This document shows positions 58,001 through 60,760 of a stretch of DNA of 64,000 nt, piece by piece. Each line of letters opens with the position of its first letter. The first letter of the stretch is position 1. The notes beneath the pieces are model-generated. The model was not told the origin of the DNA, searched no databases, and saw only the letters and a list, made by a program, of their open reading frames with translations. Location: positions 1,597,979-1,661,978 of the forward strand of contig NC_085055.1 of assembly GCF_963662255.1 (NCBI RefSeq), read 5' to 3'. Source of the stretch: Cinclus cinclus. Its lineage: Eukaryota; Chordata; Aves; Passeriformes; Cinclidae. The position numbers and the translations under genes are program-made.

Positions 58001-59974
58001 TTCATTAATTTCATTTCATTTATTTCATTGCATTTATTATTTTATTTTATTTTATTTTATTTATTTTATTTCTTTTTATTTCATTTATTTTATTTATTTT
58101 GTTTTATTTTATTTCATTCAATTTCATTTCATTTATTATTTTATTTATTTTATTATTTTCATTTCATTTCATTTATTTTATTTTGTTTTACTTTATTTTA
58201 TTTCATTTAATTTCATTTCATTTATTTCGTTTCATTATTTTATTTTATTTATTTTATTTATTTTTATTTCATTTCATTTACTTTATTTTATTTTATTTAT
58301 TTTATTTTCTTATTTCATTTCGTTTATTTTATTTTGTTTTATTTTATTTCATTTAATTTAATTTCATTTATTTAATTTATTTTATTTTACTTATTTAATT
58401 TCATTTTTTGATTTTGATTTTTATTTCATTTTTAATTTTTATTTTTATTATTTTTAATTTATTTTATTGTTATTTTATTTATTTTATTTTATTTTCATTT
58501 TTATTTTAATTTTATTTATTTTTTATTTTATTTATTTTATTTATTTCATTTAGTTTTATTTTTATTTTTTATGTTATTTTTATTTTTTTATTTTATTTTG
58601 TTTATTTTATTTTTATTTTTTATTTTATTTTTTATTTATTTTAATTTTTTTATTTTATTTATTTTATTTTATATTTATTTTATTTATTTTTATTTTATTT
58701 TAATTATTATATTTTAAAATTTAATTTTAAATTTTATTTTATTTTAATTATTTTCTTTTATTTATTTATTTGTTTTAATTTTATTTTTCTTTTCTTTTTT
58801 GTCACTTCACATCTTTTATCCTTGTCAGGCGCGTCCTGCTGAGGAGTTTTTCCATGAGCATCCTTTCATGGCTTAAAATACTGCCACGTTTGGGAATTTT
58901 TGGGGATAAAACACTCCAATTTTGTGTGTTTGTTTCTTTTTCAGTCAACAGAACCTCCTGAACCCCAGCCTGAACCTGCGAATTTGGGAGCAGGAGCCAC
59001 TGAGGCAGCAGCTCCTGAGAAGGATTCTCCAGCTGCCAGCATTCCCACTGCCATCAAATACCAGGATGACAATTCCTTAGCACATCCAAACGTGAGTGTT
59101 TATCCCAGCTTGTATTTTTTTAATCCCATTTTTAGCTTTAGAGCAGGTTTGTGTGAGCCCAGAGCCTCTGCTGGGCACAAAATCCCTGCCCTGGGACACA
59201 GAGGATCCCACCCCCAGCAGAACAATCCCTCACGGAGCTCACCAGGAATTCTGGACTTATAAATTAATTCTATAACAAAAAATATAATTAATGTTATAAT
59301 TAACACTGGGGAGTTGTTGTTGTTGTGATCACTGGAGAATGGTCTAATCACTGGGGAATTCAAGATAAATAAAAATTCAGGACAAATTGGTTTCTGTAGT
59401 TGGAAACCTGGTGGGAAACTCAGAACTTGCAAAGTTTTAAACATGGGACGGACTTGAGATAATTCTAAATCCTTGTGGCTAAACTTGAGCAAATCCCTTT
59501 GGGAGAGCTTTAGTTGGAAATAAAAGGAGTTCCATGGAGGATTTTTGAGAATCAGCGAGTTACAAACGGCTTGCAGTGAAGAAATCCGGGTGAGTTGTGC
59601 AGGATTTTTGTGTTTTACCAGGACAGGGAGCGGAGATCAGACACGGGCAAGGATAAATTGCATTGGAGCTTTGCCTTTGCAGTGATCATCACCTTTAAAA
59701 CCCAACCCAAACCATTTTAGGATTCTCTGAAAAATCTCAGCTTTCATTGATGTTTTTTGGATCACCTTTGCCTTTAACCCCCCTGAGCTTTTCCCGTGGG
59801 CACCGAGGTGCTCCTGGGTGTTCCAAGAGATGATGACACAGGTGGAATTGCTGATTGTGCCAACTTCTCTCCCCGTGCCAGCTGTTCATCCAGAAGGCAG
59901 AGGCAGAGGAGAAGTGGTTCCAGAGGCTGGTCGCTCTGCGCCAGGAGAGGCTGATGGGGAGCCCCGTGGCCTGA
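4912..59974 (+). CDS. RSRC1: RSRC1, C-terminal part of the coding sequence (six exons joined)
   Basis: Joined segments 4912-4948, 19211-19262, 43512-43580, 56387-56493, 58945-59091 and 59882-59974 give one open frame of 167 residues plus a split first codon. Recognised stretches in order are [36 protein letters not shown], a Lys/Glu/Arg coiled coil, [38 protein letters not shown] and the terminal [11 protein letters not shown]. This matches vertebrate RSRC1 as I know it (about 334 residues in human), so about half the protein is here and the N-terminal RS-rich half lies 5' of the window. Known of the family: RSRC1/SRrp53 is a nuclear SR-related protein acting in pre-mRNA splicing, notably 3' splice-site use, and recessive loss in humans causes intellectual disability. 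Splice phases all agree and no frameshift is seen, so the gene looks intact. Confidence 0.95.
4949..5876. other. Intron, no gene
   Basis: AT-rich intron containing an A-rich run near 5281-5308. Nothing else recognised. Confidence 0.6.
5877..6027. repeat. Degenerate GGAT-rich minisatellite
   Basis: GGAGATCCTGGTGGGATGG and variants (GGAGATCCTGGAAAGGATGG) recur about six times with a spacing of roughly 20-40 bp. One frame reads as a pseudo-collagen Gly-X-Y peptide; this is a by-product of the repeat. Confidence 0.8.
6028..7090. other. Intron, mixed composition
   Basis: Contains a diverged CR1-like piece near 6580. Otherwise no gene or element recognised. Confidence 0.5.
6580..6700 (-). mobile_element. 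Diverged CR1-like 3' fragment
   Basis: TTTAGAATGCCAGAACTGGG followed by AGGAAGGGACCTTACAGATCTC matches the layout of an old reverse-orientation CR1 3' end. Boundaries uncertain. Confidence 0.5.
7091..7255 (+). mobile_element. CR1 LINE 3' fragment
   Basis: CAGAGCAGCTGTGGCTGCCC, then GGCCAGGCTGGACAG and TGGCACTGGATAGGATTTAAG in the forward CR1 order. The terminal octamer tail is missing. Confidence 0.85.
7256..9089. other. Intron, no gene
   Basis: Unique-looking sequence of mixed GC content. No exon, RNA gene or mobile element recognised. The final 250 bp have several CpGs and grade into the CNE-like block that follows. Confidence 0.5.
9090..10160. promoter_or_regulatory. CNE-like block, candidate enhancer
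   Basis: Repeat-free sequence mixing CpG-containing words (CGCGCCGGCGG) with homeobox/forkhead-like words (GTTTGATC, TTAATTTTC, CATCATTATTCAGG, GTTGTTTACATTC). This texture is typical of conserved non-coding elements in vertebrate developmental loci. Conservation itself cannot be seen here; the call is inference. Confidence 0.35.
10161..11068. other. Intron, no gene
   Basis: AT-rich, apparently single-copy sequence, possibly continuing the CNE-like texture. Nothing named is recognised. Confidence 0.5.
11069..11205 (+). repeat. Dispersed direct repeat, copy 1
   Basis: Shares TTAATCTCTGTTACCTGTTG, GTGCTCCTGTTTTTCCAGCC, AACCTGCATTTATCTGCTGC and TGTTTTTATATTCTCCCA with 12155-12312. It lacks a block of about 22 bp present in copy 2. 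Confidence 0.9.
12155..12312 (+). repeat. Dispersed direct repeat, copy 2
   Basis: Second copy of the 11069-11205 element, about 1.09 kb downstream in the same orientation, with an extra CAGCCTTGGCTGGAGCTG-containing block. No mobile-element hallmark, so a local segmental duplication is likely. Confidence 0.9.
12313..13779. other. Intron, no gene
   Basis: Unique-looking intron sequence; no exon, RNA or mobile element recognised. Confidence 0.55.
13780..13842 (-). repeat. Two inverted units of the 28-bp minisatellite
   Basis: TTTATACAAAAATCCAGTATT and TTTACACAAAAATCCCGTAT are reverse complements of the unit that makes up 13987-14346. They face the main array across about 55 bp. Confidence 0.85.
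13897..14430 (+). repeat. 28-bp minisatellite with duplicated flanks
   Basis: Thirteen near-perfect 28-bp units with core ATTTTTGTGTAAATGGGAT occupy 13987-14346. A flank containing TCTCACATCAGGCCTGTCGG and CTCCTGTACCCCAA occurs on both sides (13938 and 14356), so array plus flank were duplicated together at some stage. Confidence 0.95.
14431..14990. other. Intron, no gene
   Basis: Moderate GC sequence between the 28-bp array and the poly-T tract. No element recognised. Confidence 0.5.
14991..15065. repeat. Long poly-T tract
   Basis: Thirteen T, GCC, then about 59 consecutive T. Lysine-rich or phenylalanine-rich open frames across it are artefacts. Length in an assembly is unreliable. Confidence 0.95.
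15066..18101. other. Intron, no gene
   Basis: About 3 kb of mixed AT-rich sequence with short T runs (15819, 17550). No exon, RNA gene or clear mobile element recognised. Confidence 0.5.
18102..18300 (-). mobile_element. CR1 LINE 3' fragment
   Basis: ATCATGGAATGGTTTGGGTT followed by GGGAGGGAGATTAAATCC and GGCCTTGGGCACTGCCAGGG. The far end (TTCCTATTTAAAATTCCCCA, TTTAGGATCTGGAAAAG) matches the end of the copy at 20651, so both are one subfamily. Confidence 0.9.
18301..18718. other. Intron, no gene
   Basis: Short unique stretch leading into the G-rich array. Nothing recognised. Confidence 0.5.
18719..19133 (+). repeat. G-rich minisatellite, units of about 22 bp
   Basis: Variants of GGTTGGGATTTGGGGTTGGA and GAGTTGGGAATTGGGG recur about 18 times. 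Every unit has GGG or GGGG runs on the + strand, which is the RSRC1 sense strand, giving quadruplex-forming potential in the transcript. The array ends about 77 bp before the 52-nt exon. Confidence 0.93.
19211..19262 (+). CDS. RSRC1: RSRC1 internal exon, 52 nt ([17 protein letters not shown])
   Basis: The acceptor is TCCTCTCTTGCAG and the donor is GTGAGT. Seventeen codons read [17 protein letters not shown], followed by one base that joins CT of the next exon to make Ala. The residues are helix-forming and begin the coiled-coil part of RSRC1. The exon is small (52 nt), and a 415-bp G-run-rich minisatellite ends only about 77 bp upstream of it, which could influence its recognition in the transcript (inference). 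Confidence 0.95.
19263..20650. other. Intron, no gene
   Basis: AT-rich sequence with a TATA-rich short tract at 19620-19645 and T runs near 19710. No exon or mobile element recognised. Confidence 0.55.
20651..20825 (-). mobile_element. CR1 LINE 3' fragment
   Basis: ACCATGGAATGGTTTGGGTA followed by GGAGGGACCTTACAGCCC; the body lacks the usual central block. The end shares CTATCTAAATTTCCCTTGT and TTTAGGATCTTGAGAAAA with the copy at 18102. Confidence 0.85.
20826..21249. other. Intron, no gene
   Basis: AT-rich unique sequence; nothing recognised. Confidence 0.5.
21250..22420. promoter_or_regulatory. CNE-like block with CpG cluster, candidate enhancer
   Basis: Repeat-free. Positions 21720-21990 hold a cluster of CpGs (GCGCCGGCTCCGC, GGACGGAGAAG, CGCCGATTTTAG) unlike the AT-rich intron around it, flanked by homeobox-like and ATCGATAG-type words. 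There is no open frame with splice sites, so a regulatory element is the better guess. Inference only. Confidence 0.35.
22421..23715. other. Intron, AT-rich, no gene
   Basis: Unique-looking. A 17-bp tandem of CTTGAATCGTGTCTT repeats twice near 23449-23482. No exon or mobile element recognised. Confidence 0.5.
23716..24032 (-). mobile_element. CR1 LINE 3' end, about 320 bp
   Basis: CACTGCTTTGGGTGGGAAGG followed by AACCTTAGATCCCATCC, then the CCCACTGTCCCAGGTGC, CAGGGATCCAGGGGC and CATCCCTTGTCCCCGTCCC blocks. Same subfamily as 3573 and 63119. Confidence 0.9.
24033..25019. other. Intron, AT-rich, no gene
   Basis: Nothing recognised beyond AT-rich unique sequence. Confidence 0.5.
25020..25057. 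repeat. Poly-T tract, 38 bases
   Basis: Uninterrupted T run. Confidence 0.95.
25058..25747. other. Intron, no gene
   Basis: The first 250 bp have CNE-like texture (CTAATTACGTGCAG, TTTAATTATCC). The rest is unremarkable. Confidence 0.4.
25748..25802. repeat. ATTAG pentanucleotide microsatellite, 11 units
   Basis: Perfect 5-bp tandem repeat directly abutting a forward CR1 fragment. Confidence 0.95.
25803..25970 (+). mobile_element. CR1 LINE 3' fragment
   Basis: GTGGCTGCCCCTGGATCCCT, GGCTGGACACTGGGATTGG and TGCCATGGCAGGGGTGGC in forward order, ending TCTTCCACCCCAAATAAT. Its 5' truncation point is the end of the ATTAG microsatellite. Confidence 0.9.
26220..26720. promoter_or_regulatory. CNE-like block, candidate enhancer
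   Basis: Repeat-free, even base composition, dense in homeobox-type cores (GCTGATTAATGG, CATTATTCATTCA, GACTAATGTGC, CTGATTAATGCC) and containing AACACCTGATATC and GTCAACGTCGTTATC. It has no extended open frame. The most CNE-like stretch of the window by eye. Confidence 0.4.
26721..27604. other. Intron, no gene
   Basis: Unique-looking, AT-rich to moderate. Nothing recognised. Confidence 0.5.
27605..27735 (+). mobile_element. CR1 LINE 3' fragment
   Basis: GGAGCAAGCTGGGGCAGTGG, GGGGGTGGCACTGGATAGG and GGTCCCTTCCAGCCCATTTT in forward CR1 order. Confidence 0.85.
27868..27985 (-). mobile_element. CR1 LINE 3' fragment
   Basis: CAGGCTGGTTTGGGTTGGAA followed by GGGACCTTCGAGCCCATC and CACCCCTGCCCTGGGCAGG. 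Confidence 0.88.
28170..28305 (+). mobile_element. CR1 LINE 3' fragment
   Basis: CCTGGAATTGTCCAAGGCC, GGAGCAGCCTGGGACACTG, GGCAGGGGTGGCACTGGATG and CCTCCCAACCCAAAT in forward order. Confidence 0.88.
28385..28735. promoter_or_regulatory. CNE-like block
   Basis: Repeat-free sequence with CCAATTACGGGG, GCCATTAATGGTGCC (a palindromic ATTAAT core) and CAAGGAAACCC. Candidate regulatory element by texture only. Confidence 0.3.
28798..28870. repeat. T/G-rich simple repeat (TTG, GT and TTTG runs)
   Basis: Successive GTT, GT and GTTT microsatellite tracts. Confidence 0.85.
28935..29045 (-). mobile_element. Old CR1-type 3' fragment
   Basis: ATCATGGAATCATTAAGCTTG followed by AAAAAATCATCAAGCCCAGCC matches an older CR1 type in reverse orientation, distinct from the GGGTTGGAAGGG type. 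Confidence 0.7.
29046..31317. other. Intron, no gene
   Basis: Mostly unique. 29880-30200 has CNE-like texture; 30700-30990 is GC-richer with a G10 run at about 30971. No exon, RNA gene or element recognised. Confidence 0.45.
31318..31370 (+). mobile_element. Old CR1-type 3' tail
   Basis: GTTGGACTGGATGGCCTTGA, AGGTCTTTTCCAACCGTAAT and GATTCTATT are the classic forward CR1 3' terminus. Confidence 0.85.
31371..32332. other. Intron, no gene
   Basis: AT-rich then GC-richer (31740-32060, scattered CpGs). No gene recognised; a short regulatory element is possible. Confidence 0.4.
32333..32553. mobile_element. Two CR1 3' fragments back to back
   Basis: The left part (to about 32400) reads in reverse orientation (ATGCTTTGGGTTGGATGGG); the right part reads forward (CAGTGTCCCAGGCCAGGCTG ... 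CCCAACCCAAACCATTCCATG). Both 3' tails therefore point outward. Confidence 0.85.
32554..34678. other. Intron, no gene
   Basis: Unique-looking. 33000-33560 has CNE-like texture (GCCGATGACAAATC, GCGCCGCTGCAGC). T runs at 33593 and 33990. No exon recognised. Confidence 0.45.
34679..35590. repeat. 30-31-bp minisatellite, about 30 copies
   Basis: Core GGTGAAGGTGCAGATCC with alternating tails (GTGAGGACTGG, ATGAGGACTGG, CGTTAGGACTGG, GTGAGGATCTGA). The 30-bp units keep frames open on both strands (His/Pro/Ser-rich), which is not a gene. Confidence 0.97.
35591..35827. other. Intron, no gene
   Basis: Degenerate tail of the array (GTTTCCTGAGGACTGAGTGG) and then unique sequence. Confidence 0.5.
35828..35945 (-). 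mobile_element. CR1 LINE fragment
   Basis: CCCCCCACTAGCCCAGGTGG, GCTCCAAGCCCCATCCAGCC and CTTTGTCCTCTCTCCACC follow the reverse CR1 order. Confidence 0.75.
36231..36516 (+). mobile_element. CR1 LINE 3' end, about 285 bp
   Basis: Forward CR1: GACAGATTTCTTCCTGGAAA, AACAAGCTGCCCAGGGAAGT, CACACCTGGAGGTGTTCAGG, GCTTTTCCAACCTTAATC and the GATTCCATGATTCC tail. A different, older-looking subfamily from the 3573/63119 group. Confidence 0.95.
36517..37479. other. Intron, no gene
   Basis: Unique-looking, with a G9 run near 37134. Nothing recognised. Confidence 0.5.
37620..37805 (+). repeat. Tandem duplicate element, copy 1
   Basis: Shares with copy 2, at a constant offset of 202-204 bp: TTTGACC.TCTAGAGTGG, AAGTTTGTTATATT, TTCTGACCACA.AATTAATTT and GGGCA/ACACGGCTTCTTCATCA. 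Diverged elsewhere, so an old duplication. Confidence 0.9.
37823..38009 (+). repeat. Tandem duplicate element, copy 2
   Basis: Second copy of 37620-37805; conserved blocks alternate with diverged ones. Confidence 0.9.
38421..39484. other. Intron, no gene
   Basis: Mixed composition, unique-looking; no exon or mobile element recognised. Confidence 0.5.
39485..39580 (-). mobile_element. Diverged CR1-type fragment
   Basis: AATAGAACCATACACTCATTT followed by AGGCTGGAAAAGCCCTCTAAG corresponds to an old reverse-orientation CR1 3' end. Confidence 0.65.
39581..40507. other. Intron, no gene
   Basis: AT-rich unique sequence (39780-39990 CNE-like by eye); nothing named recognised. Confidence 0.45.
40508..40565 (-). 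mobile_element. Old CR1-type 3' tail
   Basis: ATGGAATCGTGGCATTATTT followed by AGGTTGGAAAAGCCCTCTCAG. Confidence 0.75.
40676..41145 (+). repeat. Polypurine GAA/GGA tract, about 470 bp
   Basis: Almost pure A/G on the + strand. Within it a unit of about 55 bp (GAGACTAAAAGGAGGGAGAAG followed by GAAGGAGAAGGAAAGGAAAAG) repeats three to four times. Mirror-type polypurine tracts can form triplex DNA. The complementary frames read as Ser/Phe/Leu-rich peptides, not genes. Confidence 0.95.
41370..41960. promoter_or_regulatory. CNE-like block, candidate enhancer
   Basis: Repeat-free, even composition, with TTTATTCATTGACCAGC, TTTGCATTATTAAATTCC, CTAATGAGCTC and GATAATTTGAAAG words. No coding potential. 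Candidate only. Confidence 0.35.
41961..42931. other. Intron, no gene
   Basis: AT-rich, unique-looking; nothing recognised. Confidence 0.5.
42932..42977 (+). other. Candidate cryptic or poison exon of 46 nt in RSRC1 intron
   Basis: A strong acceptor-like tract (TTTCTGTTTCATCCTCAG) is followed 46 bp later by GTGAGT. Inserted between the 19211 and 43512 exons, the split codon would read GAA followed at once by TAG, so inclusion would truncate RSRC1. No conservation or expression evidence is available; chance pairs of splice-like sites are common. Confidence 0.2.
43318..43470 (+). mobile_element. CR1 LINE 3' end next to an RSRC1 exon
   Basis: GGCAGTCTCCCAGGCCAGGC, CCTGCCATGGCAGGGGTGG and CCAAACCTTTCCATGATTCC with a second ATTCCATGATT tail. 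It ends about 41 bp before the 43512 exon. Confidence 0.95.
43512..43580 (+). CDS. RSRC1: RSRC1 internal exon, 69 nt, coiled-coil segment
   Basis: The acceptor tract is TTTTCTTCTTTTCAG and the donor is GTGAGG. Reading from the split Ala codon it gives [22 protein letters not shown], a highly charged Lys/Glu/Arg segment typical of the RSRC1 coiled coil. Its 3' half is almost pure purine (GAAGAAGAAG, GAAGAAAGGAAGAAG), the composition of a classic exonic splicing enhancer. A possible branch point GAACTAATC lies about 25 nt upstream of the AG. A CR1 3' end stops about 41 bp before the acceptor. Confidence 0.95.
43805..43905 (+). mobile_element. CR1 LINE 3' tail
   Basis: AACTGGATGGGCTCTAAGG, TCCCTTCCCACCCAAACCC and GGGATTCCATGATTT in forward orientation. 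Confidence 0.85.
43906..44715. other. Intron, no gene
   Basis: Mixed unique sequence; nothing recognised. Confidence 0.5.
44716..44885. repeat. Minisatellite of about 50 bp, four degenerate copies
   Basis: AATTCCAGTTTTAGGTAGG, TTCATGTCCCATGTGGGTTC and variants recur four times. Confidence 0.85.
45038..45125 (-). mobile_element. Old CR1-type fragment
   Basis: CATGGGATCACTGAAGTTGG followed by AAAAAAACTTCCAGAGCATC resembles a reverse CR1 3' end. Divergent. Confidence 0.6.
45126..46319. other. Intron, AT-rich, no gene
   Basis: A-rich stretches near 45175 and 46005; TATTATAATATT-like sequence near 46100. No gene recognised. Confidence 0.5.
46320..46925. repeat. Minisatellite of 23-30 bp carrying perfect ATTTGCAT octamers
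   Basis: TTTATCCTGGATTTGCATTTCC and TTTATCCCAGAATTTGCATTTCC type units. Nineteen contain the exact octamer ATTTGCAT (complement of ATGCAAAT) and two have ATTGGCAT. In the right half the spacing is regular at 30 bp. Open frames across it are artefacts. Confidence 0.95.
46960..47470. promoter_or_regulatory. CNE-like block
   Basis: Repeat-free, with CAACATTTTGATATACTC, AGCAATTACTGGTTTATTG and CACGTGTGAGG words plus scattered CpGs. Candidate regulatory sequence by texture. Confidence 0.3.
47660..47695 (+). mobile_element. CR1 LINE 3' tail
   Basis: CAGGTCCCTCCAACCCAAAC then CATTCTGTGATTTTG. Confidence 0.75.
47875..47985 (-). mobile_element. Old CR1-type fragment
   Basis: CACAGAATATCCTGAGCTGG, AAGAGCCCCACAGGGATTG and CTGCCCAGGACACCCCAGCC match the older CR1 type in reverse. 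Confidence 0.85.
47986..48876. other. Intron, no gene
   Basis: Mixed unique sequence; nothing recognised. Confidence 0.5.
48877..49235 (+). mobile_element. CR1 LINE 3' end, about 360 bp
   Basis: GGAGCTGCTCCGGGACTGG, AGACTGGGAGAACTGGGAAT, GGATCCAGGGAGAGCTCAGA, GGCCAGGCTGGACACTGGGG and CCATCCAAACCATTCCATG in forward order. Nearly parallel to the 63119 copy; no intact ORF. Confidence 0.95.
49236..49616. other. Intron, no gene
   Basis: AT-rich unique sequence; nothing recognised. Confidence 0.5.
49617..50130. repeat. A/G/T-rich minisatellite of about 25-30 bp units
   Basis: GGGGAAAATAAACAGGGGT, GTATATGGGAAATAAACAG, AAAATAGACATGGATATAT and variants recur about 19 times. Long Phe/Tyr/Pro-rich frames on the minus strand are artefacts. 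Confidence 0.95.
50131..50899. other. Intron, no gene
   Basis: Mixed unique sequence; nothing recognised. Confidence 0.5.
50900..51260. promoter_or_regulatory. CNE-like block
   Basis: Repeat-free with a dense set of homeobox-type cores: AAAATTAATGCTAATGAAC, CTTGATTAATGGCTTAATT and TCAATTAGCGGGG. Candidate enhancer by texture. Confidence 0.35.
51385..51720. repeat. C/A-rich array, ATACCCC(C)AAAA units
   Basis: Irregular tandem of ATACCCCAAAA, ATACCCCCCAAAA and ATATCCCCAAAA. The minus strand carries many GGGG runs with TTTT/TATT spacers. Confidence 0.93.
51721..52621. other. Intron, AT-rich, no gene
   Basis: Contains TTAAATT-rich short duplications around 51780-51900 and an imperfect inverted repeat around 52080-52150. 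No gene recognised. Confidence 0.5.
52622..53400. repeat. GGAT/ATGG array with embedded GATCCTGCAGGG units, about 780 bp
   Basis: Starts as a pure ATGG tetranucleotide repeat, then becomes a higher-order array where runs of ATGG, ATGGACAG and ATGGGTGG are punctuated by GGATCCTGCAGGGATGG. The seed GGATCCTGCAGGGCGGG occurs just before the array, at about 52607. Confidence 0.96.
53401..53690. other. Intron, GC-rich, no gene
   Basis: GC-rich unique sequence with scattered CpGs; no exon recognised. Confidence 0.4.
53691..53822. repeat. Short minisatellite, GGATGATTTTC units
   Basis: CTCCAGGGATGATTTTCAGG and GGATGATTTTCGTGGATGA recur about six times. Confidence 0.85.
53823..55899. other. Intron, no gene
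   Basis: About 2 kb of mixed sequence with T/A runs (54400, 55247) and a C9 run near 55824. No exon, RNA gene or clear mobile element. Confidence 0.5.
55900..56185 (-). mobile_element. CR1 LINE 3' end, about 285 bp
   Basis: GAATTATGGTTTGGGTGGGA followed by AGGACCTTAAATCCCACCC, GGGCACTTCCAGGGATCCAG and CATCCCTTGTCCCAGTCCC in reverse order. Ends about 200 bp before the 56387 exon. Confidence 0.93.
56387..56493 (+). CDS. RSRC1: RSRC1 internal exon, 107 nt ([10 protein letters not shown]...FRSSKEIKK)
   Basis: The acceptor is CATGTTCCCTGTGCAG. The first two bases complete an Asp codon, followed by 35 codons containing the conserved [19 protein letters not shown] and RSSKEIKK. The exon ends in phase 0. 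The donor AAAAAG/GTACTT departs from consensus at +5 and is immediately followed by a 22-bp minisatellite whose units resemble this exon-intron junction. The exon is GC-richer than its surroundings, and a reverse-strand CR1 ends about 200 bp upstream. Confidence 0.95.
56485..56700 (+). repeat. 22-bp minisatellite overlapping an RSRC1 splice donor
   Basis: About ten units starting AAAAGGGACTTG or AAAAGGTCCTTC and ending ATTCCATCCC. The first unit-like stretch is the exon end itself plus the start of the intron (AAAAAGGTACTT then TATTCCATCCC). Confidence 0.93.
56701..57615 (+). repeat. 21-bp minisatellite, about 41 copies, acceptor-like unit
   Basis: Core GACATTTCCCTTCCCAGCA with CC/CG and AGCAG/AACAG variants. 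Transitional units (GGGCATTTTCCTTTCAAAAAT) link it to the 22-bp array on the left. The multiple-of-three period keeps long open frames on both strands; these are artefacts. Confidence 0.96.
57616..57914. other. GC-rich island between two arrays
   Basis: About 300 bp of non-repetitive GC-rich sequence (CTCCGCTCCCGATGTCGTTC, GGTCGCAGCCCCGGGCCC). The minus strand is open with a charged, Cys-containing stretch ([17 protein letters not shown]), not recognised. It could be remnant intron or an inserted fragment. Confidence 0.35.
57915..58799. repeat. AT-rich pentanucleotide array (TTTCA/TTTTA), about 885 bp
   Basis: Begins as nearly pure TTTCA units, then mixed TTTTA, TTTCA and TTTA units to the right edge. 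Peptide-like frames (Phe/Ile/Leu) are artefacts. Confidence 0.96.
58945..59091 (+). CDS. RSRC1: RSRC1 internal exon, 147 nt (variable Pro/Ala/Glu linker and conserved tail)
   Basis: The acceptor is TTTGTTTCTTTTTCAG and the donor is GTGAGT. Forty-nine codons in phase 0: the first 30 or so residues are a low-complexity Pro/Glu/Ala linker ([11 protein letters not shown]..., [11 protein letters not shown]). The end is the conserved [18 protein letters not shown]. The linker is the part of RSRC1 known to vary between vertebrates; the tail is nearly invariant as I recall the family. The preceding intron is mostly tandem repeat, with about 145 bp of ordinary sequence left before this exon. Confidence 0.95.
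59092..59694. other. Last RSRC1 intron, no gene
   Basis: Ordinary intron sequence with nothing recognised. Confidence 0.6.
59695..59737 (+). mobile_element. CR1 LINE 3' tail remnant
   Basis: AAAACCCAACCCAAACCATT then TTAGGATTCTCTGA. Confidence 0.65.
59882..59974 (+). CDS. RSRC1: RSRC1 terminal coding exon and stop codon
   Basis: The acceptor is CTTCTCTCCCCGTGCCAG. Thirty codons read [19 protein letters not shown] then [11 protein letters not shown], followed by TGA at 59972-59974. This is the hallmark C-terminus of RSRC1. The exon continues into a 3' UTR of unknown length that contains a minisatellite from about 60085. The intron before it is short (790 bp) and carries only a small CR1 remnant. 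Confidence 0.95.
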   Translation: MFIQKAEAEEKWFQRLVALRQERLMGSPVA

Positions 59975-60084
59975 CAGCTCCCAGGACCATCCCAGGCCAC
60001 TTCCCACGGAGAATTCCTGCTCTCAGTTGTTCCTTCTGTCTCTTAGAGGAGATTTGGATGAGCTGTGCAGGCAGGGAGGGTTTT

Positions 60085-60760
60085 ACCTGGAGAACCAGGG
60101 ATGTCCTGTCCTGTTCCCCCATTCCTGTATCCATTCCTGGATAACCAGGGATGTCCTGTCCTGGTTCCACCTGGAGAACCAGGGATGTCCTGTCCTGTTC
60201 CCCCATTCCTGTATCCATTCCTGGATAACCAGGGATGTCCTGTCCTGTTCCACCTGGAGAACCAGGAATGTTCTGTCCTGTTCCCCCATTCCTGTATCCA
60301 TTCCTGGATAACCAGGAATGTCCTGTCCTGGTTCCCCTGGAGAACTGGGAATGTTCTGTCCTGGTTCCACCTGGAGAACCAGGAATGTTCTGTCCTGTTC
60401 CCCCGTTCCTGTATCCATTCCTGGATAACCTGGGATGTCCTGTCCTGATTCCCCTGGAGAACCAGGGATGTCCTGTCCTGTTCCACCTGGAGAACCAGGG
60501 ATGTCCTGTCCTGTTCCCCCATTCCTGTATCCATTCCTGGATAACCAGGAATGTTCTGTCCTGTTCCACCTGGAGAACCAGGGATGTCCTGTCCTGTTCC
60601 CCCATTCCTGTATCCATTCCTGGATAACCTGGGATGTCCTGTCCTGGTTCCCCTGGAGAACCAGGGATGTCCTGTCCTGGTTCCATCTGGAAAACCAGGA
60701 ATGTCCTGTCCTGTTCCCCCATTCCTGTATCCATTCCTGGATAACCTGGGATATCCAGCC
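60085..60760. repeat. Compound minisatellite after the RSRC1 stop
   Basis: Two alternating modules: GAGAACCAGGGATGTCCTGTC and CCATTCCTGTATCCATTCCT followed by GGATAACC. They form composite units of about 60-130 bp repeated about eight times. Lies within the presumed 3' UTR. Confidence 0.95.
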
